Part shown: piece after piece, positions 25,081 to 37,349 of the stretch
Numbering within the stretch: the first letter of the stretch is position 1
Layout of the letters: each line of letters begins with the position of its first letter
Assembly: GCA_026874595.1 (NCBI GenBank)
Contig: CM049315.1
Coordinates: 17,197,664-17,261,663 of the forward strand
Reading direction: 5' to 3'
Origin: Sipunculus nudus
Taxonomy: Eukaryota > Annelida > Sipuncula > Golfingiida > Sipunculidae
Length of the DNA stretch: 64,000 nucleotides
Notes under the pieces: generated by a model
Database searches by the model: none
What the model was told of the DNA's origin: nothing
What the model saw: only the letters and a program-made list of their open reading frames with translations
Program-made: the position numbers and the translations under genes

Positions 25081-25439
25081 GTGTGTATGGTCAATGTAAA
25101 CATTCCCCATGCTATTCAGGGAATTATATTTATATAGTGGAAATAAAATATATTACTGATTATAATTGTAGACTTTGGTTCCATTTCTGAGTTTATTATG
25201 AAATTTTATACATCAACACCTGGTTAAGAACAAACCTATACTGGAAACTTATTTTTAATAAATTTGAAATGTGTCACAGAGACAATATATGGTATATACA
25301 TATATATATACTGTATATATATGTGTGTGTTTGTGTATGTTTATATGTGTGTTTATAAAAAAAAATGTCCCAATTACCCTCCCAGGCCTGCGAGTCCTCC
25401 CCCCCCCCCCCACACACACACTTTGAAGATGGATTGACA

Positions 25440-28400
25440 CCATTGCCAAAGTCTAAAATTACCTTCTCATTTACAATGGCAGTTACGATCGGTAATATTT
25501 GTATTTGAAAACAAATTAATATCAATATTTCTGTCATAAAATGGATATGGATGATTTTGCTTTAGTTCAATTATATGCTACTTGGTGTCTGCGAGAAGCA
25601 AGGTTTAATAATACTTCCCACATAATGGGATAAAATATGTCTGATCCCTGTAATGCCACGTTTTCTGTAACACAATAGATACTGAGTGATCATACTTGTG
25701 TAATAGAATACATGCACCCCTCGCTATCAGACATGGTCACTGTACAAGAGAAGGTAAAAAAACTGAAAACATTCGGGGTTCCCATTCTAATCCGTTTTGG
25801 AGTAAAGTGGTCGTTATCATATTCTGTACTAGAAATGTCATGACAATATCATATCCCGTTATCTGGTTGTGGTATATAATTTATATATAATTTTATCACT
25901 TTTATTCATTAATTCTTTAATAAGTTTCTTATAACTTGACGCTCTTAATCAGGTCCGGATAAAACATTGAATGTCAACTGTATATTTCCACGTTTCCTAC
26001 TCGTGGCCCAATATGAATAAATCATTATAGCTGGAAAACACTTCAGTTTTATGTTGAAGTCGTGGAGTACTATTTCCCCAGGTTTTACTTTTACGAACAT
26101 TCTTGCAAATATTATTCACAGTGACTGAATCATTAGATGAATAATTAATGTGAAACACATTTAATTCCAATCGCAGAATTGATTTAGAAATGATTGTTAC
26201 TTCACTTAAATGCCTACATAACACACAAAAAAAAAAAAAACACACCAATACAAAATACATACGCACGGGACACATCTACACAAATACGGCTTATGATAAA
26301 GATGCACAGCTTACTGTTAATGATGAAGTGGAAGATGTTAGTTACAGTTGAAGATGAAGCTGTTATTTCTTGATTTTACTTGCAATTTGAAATTACAGTA
26401 CATCACAGCCGATTCACAATAATAGTATTAGTACCGTTCATCCCTGATATTGAAAAGGTGGCATATGCAAAATACGTGAAAATGCAGCATATTAAACTGA
26501 TAAATTAAAAAATTATTCACTTTAAATGATGCACTTACCTAGTAAATTAACTTGATATCGTTTACTACGTCAGGACAGTGGGTCGAGAGGTCTGTGATGT
26601 GAACTCGACTGTTAATTGATCATATGTGGTACATCTTCCAGATGTGATATATATTAAGGGAGGTGTAGAATATGTCGCTATTAACCTCTAGTTCACGGTG
26701 CCTGGTAGAGCTGGTACGAATGTTACAAAAAAAGACAATAAATAATAGGTGTCTTTATATTAAGCTAACCATGCCTGGAAGCATGAATCATAATTTTAAT
26801 GTAATATATTTATGATGTTGTGGCTAATGATCATGTATGCATGACTGCACACGTAACTCAAGTTTGAGCTATACTTGAAGTGAAACTGATGTAAAGGTCT
26901 TATGAGTGTAAAACCATTAACTATAACCATCACGCCCTTACCGTGTTAATGACACTAATTATCCATGGTCCCGGCGTGTGTTTTGATGCGGCAAGTCGTG
27001 AGGAATATCAGAGGTGGGCCTGGAATGTATATTTTTATTCGATCACGATATATATGACTTTTGCGATCTTAACCTGTAAACAACCACTTCTTGTGCCTCT
27101 GTTTTATTAGAATAGTGCCGTATTATAATATGTTAAATGTTCAAACATTTATTGCTCAACACAACAAGTTTTCATGTTTAGAAAAATAAAAACCCGAGCA
27201 CTGCAACGTGCAAACAAACTAACACTATCTTGTATGACTGATGGTGACCCAGAGTATGGTATTAAGCAGGTCCTATGAGGGCGGGGTGTCAGCCAAAACA
27301 GTGTACCGGGGCCCGAAGAGCCCAAGGGGGCCCAGGCTGACAAACAATTTCCTTAAGTTCAGAATCATATGTTTGAAAATAAAGGTCTTATTTAGTTTTT
27401 ATTTCAGCTTAAATGAATTTTAGTAAGGAGAGCCTGGGAGGGCGGGTCGGCAAAAAGGTGCTCGAAAATGCCGAAGTCTCGACTGAGCAAGCAGAGCGAC
27501 GACAGACTGTTCAAACGTATGAACAAATTACACAGACTGCCAATTCAGTCTGTGTCCGAGAAAGATCTTGCGATTTTCCCTATTTCTGTATCTCGACGAT
27601 TATCTTAACTATTATCTGGTGGTAGGCTACCCAAGTCTTTTTTGCCTCTGTCAGGAGGTATGCGTTCAACCTCGTTAGTGTGTGTTTGTGTGTTTGATTG
27701 GACGGAATCTGATGGAATTTTCACGGGAATCGGCCAATGAAGAATCGGTTAATTTAGGTGTGGATCCGGGTCATGATCCGGATTTAGGAACGTCAACAAG
27801 GAATATACACAAATAAAACGTCACTTAAGTAAGAATGAACCTTGGATATATGGGACGAATAAGGGAATGCAAATAAGGTTTTCGGAGCATCTCACACTGG
27901 GAAAATCCACGTAGCGGAGGCTTGCAATTTCTGAGAATGCTGTGTTCTAGTTTTATTAATGGATAGCACATACAACTCAGTTGGCTCAGCTTTTGAGAAG
28001 GTCGTGTATGCAATAACTACAGTGAATATGAATCCAGGTTCACAAAAAAGATCTGCAAGAAAATATAGATACAAATATACAATACTAGATCACAAAACAT
28101 TCCACTCTGACACAGTGGTCCCCTATATAGTCACTGCTCCCTAGGGTAAACATTCAAATTAATCCCTGATTAAAGCCGTATATATTTTTCTTTTAAGAAA
28201 GTTCAGATTCGTTTTATCAGATCTGAATACCTGTCCTCCTGGTTTAGTATAAATGTGAATGTTTTAAATAAAATTGTTATCAAAGAGAATTTAAACAACA
28301 TCTATCCTACTAAACTTCACTTGATGCGATTTTAATTCTAATCATTATGAGATTTAAACTTATGTTAAAGTCACCTTGTATCCTAATGTATGCTGTATAT

Positions 28401-28500
28401 CAGTGGAGTGCAATCTTGCTACAGAAGATGTCCAAGGGGATGTCTGCCAACAATTCCACAATTATATAGCTTTTCGTTGCAGGCTTAGAATATAAAAATG
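25440..28500. other. Intergenic, nothing recognised
   Basis: No exon or family is recognised. The small open frames (25696-25890, 25997-26275, 27149-27625, 27825-28144) are AT-rich, lack domains and have no shared splice signals. A 5' UTR exon of the minus-strand gene could be hidden here. Confidence 0.4.
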
Positions 28501-28532
28501 TGCTAATAAACATGCGGGTTAATTGGGGATCT

Positions 28533-28612
28533 CTGTTACCTTAGTGGTAGAGCAAACGACCGGCAGTCGGAAGTTCATGAGCACGATTCCCGTGGTGAAT
28601 CCAATTTTCTTG
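28533..28612 (+). repeat. tRNA-derived SINE fragment or tRNA pseudogene
   Basis: It contains an A-box-like segment (ACCTTAGTGGTAGAGC) and, about 35 bases later, a B-box-like segment (GAGCACGATTCCCGTGG). This matches the spacing of a tRNA gene's internal promoter. The acceptor and anticodon stems do not pair well, so a functional tRNA is unlikely. A SINE head is the better reading. Confidence 0.5.
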
Positions 28613-28679
28613 GTTTCTGTGTTTTCATACTATAATGAAGTGGCAGGGCTATTCATACATTTCTCAACACATCCATCCA

Positions 28680-30780
28680 TATATATATATATATATGAAT
28701 AAATATCTGTGAAGGTTTGGAATCACAGGTGTTTTCTTAAACCATATATCGCTATATATTCCTAACGAGGCGTCTGTCGTTGAACCTAACGTATAAACGT
28801 TCAGAGATCAACCCCTTGAGGGGTAAATGTGCATGGCATCAGTCATATTTTATAGGATACACCAGTCATATATTGCACTTGAAGAAGCTAATCGAGCTGA
28901 CAGAGTAAAATACAGAACTGAGCCCGAATTTTCGTTCCGAAATTGATATACGTCTGTATCAGATGATTCCTTTATTGGGATTTAATTACTTTTATGGTAG
29001 TTTATCCAATATTCGTATAGTCGTTCGTAATTTCTCTATAATTTATTTAATAAATTGCATAAATAACAATGTAATAATCTTTTTTACCCGTAGGGATCCA
29101 GGTCATATAGGTTTTTCCGTAGGGACTCTTTAACACTGTATTGGCGTGCTGTAATGGACCAATTACACATCTCATCTAAATGAGTATTTAAATATAACAC
29201 CAGGTCTGTTTTCATATCAGGTAAAACCCATCACTCCCAAGGCCGACCTAGACATTACACGAGTAATCATCGTTACACTACATTTAATCACTTTATTTAG
29301 CAGGAAATATGATCTATCTTTTATTAAAGAGAATTCCAGTTAAATGTCCATCAGAACTTAAACATCTGTTGCCTAAGGCTGTATCACTAACGCCACAAGA
29401 TTTAGGGTTTGATTAACCAGGTGTGAATGATGCCAAATTCGTCAGGACAGTTGTTTATGGGTTTGTACAAATGAAATATGAGCAGAGTCCTCCCCGCTGG
29501 TCCTTGTTTTATTTAAACTTCCCCGAAGGTTCATTTGACAGATACTTGTCTCTATAAAAAGTTAAAAGGAAATCAGGTGGTCTGGGTTATTTATTACGAT
29601 TGCACACTCAGATCTCAAGTATCGTTCTCAAAGCTTAAATCTCTTCCTTGGAAGTGATCTGTCGTGTTTTGATTTAATGGTTGGCTGAGGCAGCAGGAAA
29701 AGAATAAGTGAATGATAACCAGCACCTTCTAACTCCTAGTTGTAATTTATCTGCTTCTAATTTATATCCTGAAGTGATGTGTTGTAATTTAGTCTTATCT
29801 TGTTTTTTTGCTGTGTCAGAGGAGGAAAGTCAAGTGTGTAAACATGGACAAATGTAAGTAAGATAATTTAGATGTTTACCTGTGGACCAGGTTTCACACG
29901 CGTGATTGAAAAATCCCCTTTGAAACAGCGGGTTGGAATCTGCAAAATGACAGGTACTGATGCCTTGAAGATTATTCGGGGACGGGGGGGGGGGGGGGGG
30001 GGGCTGGGGGGGGGGGCCTTAGGTCAGTTAAGCCGCAGGATTGTCCAAATCGATGTGGTTGACCTAGATTGTTACATCAACAACCGATTTAAGGTCAGGT
30101 AGCTATGGTAGTCTCCATATTCATTGCTTTCATATTCAAATCTGGTTTCTTCAAATTTCATGGAATTTACATGCAAAAGAAGCCTTTGTGCCCGTGGGAT
30201 CAAAAAATATCTGACCCTGACTGACTGAGGATGTTAGCTCATCGACCTGTCTCCTGGCAGCTCCTTAAGCAAATGATGATAATGATAGGTGATGATGAAA
30301 ACTCTGCTTGCTTGGTCGACATACTGCGATGCTCTGTTGTTTTTCACTCTTGATCAAGAAAAATGTCTGGCCCATTGTCCGTTAGTTTTGTATCGAGGTG
30401 TCCATATGTTTACATAACAAATTGTTTATGACAGACGTTTTCATATAAGGAATAAATTCTATATGAAATATGTCTGTTTTATTTTGATTACATTTTTTCG
30501 TATGTGTCATATATTTTTAATATGATCTGAAAAAAATTAAGCAAATAATAGTTATATATCAAAATCCTGTATACCCTGGTTTTATAATGCCAATAACAAT
30601 ATGAGAACGGAACAGGAAGTTAAACAAAATTAATGACTTAAACTTGCCCAAGATCAACAGAATTTTATAAGATATAAATGTTTTTAAAAAGGTTATAATG
30701 AACGATTGTCAAACGAATATAGGATTTCAACCCAGCATCAACTACGATAATGTGTATTTCAGGTGCCATTTAACAAAATC
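28680..30780. other. Intergenic with simple repeats
   Basis: It holds a (TA)n run at about 28679-28697 and a long G-tract at about 29984-30017. The open frame at 29872-30102 reads through the G-tract and is not credible. Nothing else is recognised. Confidence 0.4.
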
Positions 30781-30789
30781 ATTCACTGT

Positions 30790-31210
30790 TATTATACGCC
30801 CGTCATATGACGGGAGTATTATGGTTTACCCACCGTCCGTCCGTCAATTAACTTTGAGTGTCGCCGCGATAAATTACCGGGGCTTCGATGGATTTTCATG
30901 AGACCATTTTCTTCATAAATACTAACCAACAGATTATCTCGCCCGTGTTCGATTATGGGCAACATTCACTCATATTTAATAAGGTCACGGGTCATTTGGG
31001 TACTTTGTGGTGTCGCCGCGATAACTTACGAAGAAAATGATGGTTTTTGATACAGCTCATCAGAAATGTTAATCAATAAAATATCTCGCCTGAGTTCGAT
31101 TTCGAGCAAAATCCATGCATATTTAATGAGATCAGACGTCACCGCACATACCTTTGGGACTTAAATAAATCGTATGGATTCTCATGAAACATCATACATA
31201 TATACCAATA
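30790..31210 (+). repeat. Dispersed element with CCCGTCATATGACGGG hairpin end
   Basis: It starts with 'attatacgcccgtc' and contains the perfect 16-base palindrome at 30799-30814. A 'ccgtccgtccgtc' stretch follows, then two related phrases 'gtgtcgccgcgataaa/act' near 30859 and 31011. I recall similar 'tatacgcccgtc' repeats in mollusc genomes. It is probably a short DNA element; the class is uncertain. Confidence 0.5.
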
Positions 31211-31959
31211 GAGTTCTCACCTGAATTACCTTCTCATGATTTTGAGATATTTTAACTTTTGATGACCCTCCTGCTGTGCACATAATATGTTTGTGAGGCA
31301 AACCATCACTACCTCTTTGGAAACCTATCCTGCAGCTGATGTTTTATATCAGGGATCGCAATACTTTGAAATTTTCACCTTCCAACGGAAAGGCATTTTG
31401 CGTTTCCGCTAAAAATGCATCCTACAATCAATCACACTTCGTTAAATGTAAACCTGAGTCTGCCGTCTTACATGCACACTTGCATGCACAAAAAAACCTT
31501 TTCAACAGTAACACTGTTATATTAGGAAAACGACTGTACAGTAAAAAACCCCAAGGAAAATATAGGGCCTACATGCCGGAAAGTGTAAAAATTATAGACC
31601 ATTATAGGAAAATAAGGCATATATAAGGAAATAAATGGAAGACCACCTGAAAAATATTTCGTTTTTTTTTGTGTCATGCGTGTTACTACTTATCAGCAAT
31701 TAATGTGGAAAACAGTTCACCTTTATAACGGGTTGATACAACATAAAAATGCCTTTCTGTGCACGTGCTTCTCTGTCTGGCAGAAGAAAAGGCGTTATTA
31801 CGACCCTTCAATAATGATATTTATTTTATAAAGAGTGCTGAATGTCATGCATATTGCCAACAGTCCTTATAGTCATATAGAACCCTTAATCAGGGTTTCA
31901 ATAAGATTTTATCAGGAACTCCCTAGATACTAAATTTCTACGTCCACATGCTATAATTA

Positions 31960-32740
31960 GTGTATATCTGACTTACAGGGTAGTGAAATAATTTCTTTCA
32001 CATAGCTCACAGAACATAAGTCATAGTGATTATATTCCTTGTTTCAAAGAAGCTTTTACAGGGATAAGGTCCTCCCTGCATTTTCTTTAAATTAAAAGTT
32101 GCTAAGACCAACTGTAACATATCATTCAAATCAATCTTATAGGATGTTTAAGACATATCTTGCAGAATATAGGTCACCATGACCTAATTTCAATGGTCCA
32201 AGGAGATTTGCCTAGAACCTCCTATGATGTTGTGTCAGACGATTCTAGACATAACAGATACAATTTGCGTAAATACATAATTCGAAAAATATGAGGACCT
32301 CAGTGGATGTACAGTTAGAAAATTCTAGGTCTAGCGATTACGGATTGTGCCCCATTAACAACCAGACTGAATCATTCGAGGGTATCAAAATGGAAATGAA
32401 ATTGCGTAAAAAAAAATTAAAAAAATTTAAGGTGGTGCCAGCAGTCTACAGGAAATGATCTAACACTCCATGATCAATATGCATGGGAAGAATCATGACA
32501 TAAAAAATGCATTAATTATTCAGACACTGGTGCTTTTGTATCAAATATTAAATTATTCTGGGGGACACTTAAGAGCAACATATCTCGGGAGGTTATAGAT
32601 CGCAATGACTTAATTTCAGGTTACGAATTATGATTTATGACCTGTTAACGGACAACCGGACAGACGGCCGGACTGACGGACGCCGGCAAGGATGATCGTT
32701 ATAGCTCAGATGACTTTCAGTCAGCTGAGCTATAAATAAT
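31960..32740 (+). repeat. Diverged copy of the GGTGGCGCCACC element
   Basis: It shares 'ggttacgaatt', 'ccgttaacggaca', a decayed palindrome (GGTGGTGCCAGC near 32431) and 'gcatgg.aagaatcatga'. Its right end is 'gatgactttcagtcagctga' near 32710. The left part (31960-32330) is a further decayed unit. Confidence 0.6.
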
Positions 32741-32749
32741 ATTTTAAAG

Positions 32750-33780
32750 TGCATAGGACAATCTGAAACGATTATAAAAACATTAATTACACCGTTTCTA
32801 ATTGGAAACTAGCCTGAAGAATTTGAATGTTAAGTATATGTTTAATAATATATTTTATATAATATTGATTGAATATTGCCCCATACAGTGTGTGAAAAAT
32901 AAATGGTATTAACGGTGTCAGGAGCTCTCTAGATCACAACGTTTTATTATATGTAAATGGCCTCTAAATGATTCCCAGCCCATAAAGAAATAATATCAGA
33001 AAAAAAACATGTAAGCATCTATAATACGCAAATATTAGATGGTCTATGTCTAGCTGGGAAGAAGGCAATGTTAGGTCATTGGCAGATGAAGAATACAGTC
33101 GTTTCTGTTAAAACAGTACATGTACATTTAGGGCTTGCATGACACTTATAAAATCTTTGACTTAATATCACACATGCCCCAAAATGATGATTTACATAGA
33201 ACTACTTTATTCCTGAAAGTAAATATTAATATTCCACGTTGTCACATATGACCCAAAATCAGAACAAGAAACAAGAATAGTTGATAATTGCCTAACTTGA
33301 AAATGTATATATTGTGGTATAATTCTTTCAAACCACAGCTGTCAAATAACCAGGTTCCTAATCTGAATAAAGGAAGAGAGGTTTTTTTTTGTGACAAGCA
33401 ACAAAATATTCTAAAAACTAGTAACCTCTACTGGAGCATCTTAATTAAACTTAATTTCATTTCGAGATATAAGATGAACTATCGGACAGACGTGTTAACA
33501 GGTAACCGTTCATCGGTATCTAGTTCATTGTGCAGATAAACTACCTCGATGGACTACCTACATACCAAAGTTTCTGAAGACCAAGTAAAGGTTTTAAGAA
33601 CCTAACGAAATGAAGGCCTGTCATATATCTTATGTTCAGTTCAGTCCGCTTGGGAAAATGTGATCGTGTGGGCGTACCTGGCATCAGTTTCAAATGTGAA
33701 TATCTCAAGACTAGTCGTGTAAATCATGACTCGCCTTAAAAGTATATTAAGAGGAAATTTTGTGCTAATGAATCATGCAA
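32750..33780. other. Intergenic upstream of gene B
   Basis: AT-rich sequence with no recognised exon or repeat. The 33288-33539 open frame has no domain. It is probably the regulatory flank of gene B. Confidence 0.4.
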
Positions 33781-33794
33781 ATGAATCAATTCAC

Positions 33795-33818
33795 CACGTG
33801 ATCAACGGGGTAGTTATA
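33795..33818 (+). promoter_or_regulatory. Putative gene B promoter: E-box and TATA-like box
   Basis: CACGTGA starts at 33795 and a TATA-like TTATACC follows (TATA at 33815-33818). The layout matches gene A almost exactly. CACGTG is the class-E E-box recognised by bHLH-type factors, but which factor acts here is unknown. Confidence 0.45.
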
Positions 33819-33844
33819 CCGGGGCTTCTCATCTGGGTCCTCAA

Positions 33845-33892
33845 TCACAGACCGCAAACCGAAGGTGGAACTCTAAGGAACTCTCTCTTCAG
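33845..33892 (+). other. Gene B non-coding first exon (5' UTR), start approximate
   Basis: The exon ends at the donor CTCTTCAG|GTAATC. It would splice to the exon carrying the ATG, most simply at the acceptor ATCATCAG ending at 34103, two bases before the ATG. Confidence 0.45.
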
Positions 33893-34105
33893 GTAATCAT
33901 ACTGAATAGCGAGGAAGCAAATAATGACTTTATGTACGTTTGTCTGAGGGTTGATATAAAAGTGTCAAGGCTGAATGCTTCTTTGAAAGTGTGCGTTTTA
34001 GTTTTTAAGCAGTAACAGGTTGTAAAAGTTTATTTTCTATATCGGAACTTATTGTAAATAACCTTTGTGTATCTATATTCATGTAAGTAAATGACATCAT
34101 CAGCC

Positions 34106-35270
34106 ATGAAACTCGGGATCATCTGCCTGGTTTTCCTGCTTGTGGCAACCACTTTTATTCCCAAAGGGGAAGCAAGACCGACAAAGGGCCGCTGTTGCTT
34201 CCGGGTTTGCATTTTAGGGATTTGTGTCCTAGAGTGCACCTTTGAATGCAAAAAAGGCTTATATGAGGTAGGAACTTTACTCTTTTATTAAATACACTAT
34301 ATATATCTTTATAAATTTTAATATTGATGAAAGAGCATTTCTAGGAAGTTATTGTCAGTGGGAAAGGTGGGGACTATATATGTTTTATAAAAATGAAATT
34401 TTCGTTAATGGTTCTTTGGAGCTCATTTAAAAGAAGTTTGAGGTAAACGAAAATCATGTTGTAAAGCTTTTTATATGCCATCATGTGTTCAAGTTAATAA
34501 AGATGCCATCCATTTTAACATACTTGTGGTCAAGTTTTTATGTTATGGTATTATCAGACACCGAAGATTTTGAAACTGCCTTTCGCTCCAAAGTTTGGAG
34601 CTTATGATCTGAACAACGACGGATTCATCACCGAGAAGGAGTTCATCTCATCTATGAATTTGGAGCAGACATCTGGACACAAAACTTTTAAAATGGTGGA
34701 CACAGATGGTAATAACAGTTCTTATGATTTGTCATGATTAAGCTTTTTAAGGGAAATAATTAAGTTTTATTTTTCGAAAGGCTGTTATATGATGCGCTAT
34801 ACTATTGACGGAAAATGTGACCATTCGGTCCTCAGTAATTCTTAGTTTAGTAATCACGAGAAATCAAAACATTAATTCACATACTCCAGTAAAAGCCAAA
34901 TAAGAATTAAGCTGTTATTCACACTTGAACACGTTGCAAGAAGTTTTAGTAGGTTACTAACTCTTTTGCTATAAAATCCTGACTTAATTCTTTGATTTCA
35001 AAAGAAAAAGAACCTTCAATTCAATAAATAATTTCACAAAGACTTCAAAAGTCCGAATATGTTAGAGTGAAATTCCTATGCTTCATTTGATCACTGTTAT
35101 TAATCATTTCTTTTTAAGAAACTGGAGTGGCAACAGGCATATTATTGTTTGTCTACATTTGGTTAATTTCAGCTGACGGAAGGGTTAGCAGAGAAGAACT
35201 TAACGCTGCACCTTTGGTAAAGGGCCCTGTCGACGGAGAAATGTATCACGGCAATTGGAAGTCAAAATAA
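34106..35270 (+). CDS. Gene B: secreted six-cysteine peptide precursor with two EF-hands
   Basis: Coding exons are 34106-34267, 34558-34708 and 35173-35270 (411 nt, 136 aa) with the same phases as gene A (0, then 1). I chose the ATG at 34106 rather than the in-frame one at 34091. A CAG acceptor lies between them, and the resulting start (MKLG) matches gene A (MKTT). The signal peptide is residues 1-23, with probable cleavage after GEA. The peptide region follows, with Cys at 30, 31, 35, 40, 44 and 48. The last five keep the family spacing C-x3-C-x4-C-x3-C-x3-C, but the first is displaced to sit next to the second. A KK follows the last Cys. The EF loops are residues 71-82 (DLNNDGFITEKE) and 102-113 (DTDADGRVSREE), both canonical, separated by the family's fixed 19-residue linker. 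APLVKGPV is shared with gene A; the tail is longer. The role is inferred as for gene A. Confidence 0.9.
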
Positions 35271-35750
35271 TAAGAGGGTGGGTATTTTCTCTATATTTTT
35301 AATATTATGTCCTGTTTACATACTTTTAAGCATATTTAGTTTTCGATATGATTTAGGTATTACAAGTGACACGTGGGCCATTGCTAATTGCATTTAACAT
35401 ACATACGATGCATGCATCGATACGTCGTATGATCAAGGTCCTACGGTTACGATTTGTGCACTGTTAACGTCGTGATTGCTATATGTCAGATGACTTAGAG
35501 CAACAAATCTTATTTGAATTATGAATGTATTTTGTGTTTATTTATTTTTAGGAATTCATGGATGAGACTCCCAAGCAAGATCCTTCCAGGAGGAACATAC
35601 TTAATAATCGCACATATAATTAACTGAATATTAAATCTGCTTAATGTCTTCGCGTTTCACTTTCATGCAAGTGCCAATGCTTCCTTATGAAATAGTTTTA
35701 CTTATTGTTTGAATAATAAATGATTTAAGCATGAAATTGTGCTGTTGATT
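35271..35750 (+). other. Gene B 3' UTR with a spliced intron and poly(A) signal
   Basis: A donor just after the stop (AGAGG|GTGGGT, exon end about 35277) and an acceptor TTTATTTTTAG ending at 35551 define a UTR intron, as in gene A. AATAAA lies at 35715-35720. The donor is weaker than in gene A, so the exact end is less sure. Confidence 0.5.
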
Positions 35751-36119
35751 TTGTGAACCACTCTGTTCGCCTGAATTATGATTGCGAGTAATTATGATTG
35801 CATTGTAAACATATCATGGCGGCATATTATTTTAAATTGTTATAGTCACGTGGCCAAATTATTTAATTTGCGTGCCATTTATAGACCTTTAAAGATTTTC
35901 TACACATTTTTTTATCAAATGACAGATGGATGTGATAATGAATAATCACATTTTAAATCAAATCATCCACTTGAAACGTTTATATCCTAAAGTTGCAGAA
36001 GTTAATAAAAATTTCAAGATAAAATTAAAATGTTCTTATATTAAAGATGGACACTTCCATATGTTTGTCTACGGTTTATTATTGAAGTTACTTCCCCCAG
36101 TGAATGGAAATCCGCAAGA

Positions 36120-37340
36120 ATCACTACCATATACAAAGGTAAAGGATCTAAAAAAAATATTAATAATTATCGGCCCATATTTCTGCACTTCCTCATTTAG
36201 CATGCATATTTGAAAAGGTTCTACATGCTCAAATTTTATACAACTTAAATCAACATGACTGAATAACTCTTGATCAATCTGCTTTCTTGGAAAACCATTC
36301 GACTCAAGTTTACATAAAGTTGTGGACAATTGTCTCCATAAAATTATACTAAACGTTTCACAGGGGCTTGCTTCTTCGATCTCAAGAAATGTTTCGACAC
36401 CATCAGTCATGACATTCTCTTAGAAAAAATAAAACATTAAGGTTCCCATGGTAAATCACATAAACTAATTAAGAACTGTCTTTCCGATAGATCTCATGCT
36501 GTGAAAAAATGCTAACGCGGTATCTCACAGCATTCTGTGAAATTTAGAATACCCCAAGGTTCTGTATTAGGACCAATATTATTTTTGATTCAGTAAATGA
36601 TATTACTAGAAACACTGGCGATTCAATCAATAACGAAAAAAAGTCAACCATCCTCGTCAGATCCCGTTCTATGGAGACTTTAGACCTTAATATCACAGCA
36701 TTTGACCAGCCGATCAAACAATCTAACAGTATCACTTACTTGGGGTTATTGCTTAATGAAAACCTACCATGGTCGGATCCCTCTGAACGATTATGCAAAA
36801 AGCTCTCCTCTAAAGTAGGTACACTCTTTGGGTGCAGTCGATAAATACCTCAAGACACCGCATTGAATATGTACACTCGCCTAATTCAGCCACATATTGA
36901 CTGCGGCCTCACAATCCGGAGAAATGCGCCTTCTTCATGTCTTACTTTCACCCAAAATCTTCAAAATCGAGCAGTACGCATTATAAGTCGCAATTTAACC
37001 ATGAATGAAGCATTACATCTTTCCGTCAGTCCCTCCGCATTAAACCAGTTGAACAGCTGAAGTCATGCATATCTGACTTAAGTCTGAATAACTTAAGTCC
37101 ATCCTATATGACCTACCGATTCACTTTGGTTCAACAAGTCAACCAACATGATACACGCAATAGCTATTCTAATAAATTATATGTACCCAAACCTCGGACA
37201 GACTATCTAAAGAAATCATATTTATACCGAGGTCCTATTTTGTGGAACACATTAAATGAATCTCAAAGAAACTGCTTCCGAAATTTCTACTGTGAAATCT
37301 ATACTGTGAAAATGTTAAGAAACCTAATAACAACGTGACG
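36120..37340 (+). pseudogene. Decayed non-LTR retrotransposon (LINE) reverse transcriptase
   Basis: The pieces appear in order, in different frames. A NINNYRPI-like segment is near 36150-36175 and FFDLKKCFDTISHDILLEKI near 36370-36435, including a mutated catalytic block. RIPQGSVLGPILFLI is near 36547-36591. A C-terminal ITYLGLLLNE segment follows near 36735, then an ILWNTLN-type C-terminal segment near 37240. These are classic LINE RT landmarks (jockey/CR1-like group). The usual catalytic FADD-type box region looks deleted between 36600 and 36640. Several frameshifts and stops show it is dead. Confidence 0.85.
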
Positions 37341-37349
37341 AGCATAAAT

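Noticed and set aside
34091-34105. The earlier in-frame ATG of gene B at 34091
   Set aside because: A CAG acceptor at 34101-34103 lies between it and the ATG at 34106, and the later start matches gene A and gives a cleaner signal peptide.
36069-36410. 113-aa minus-strand open frame in the LINE region
   Set aside because: It is the antisense of the decayed reverse transcriptase.
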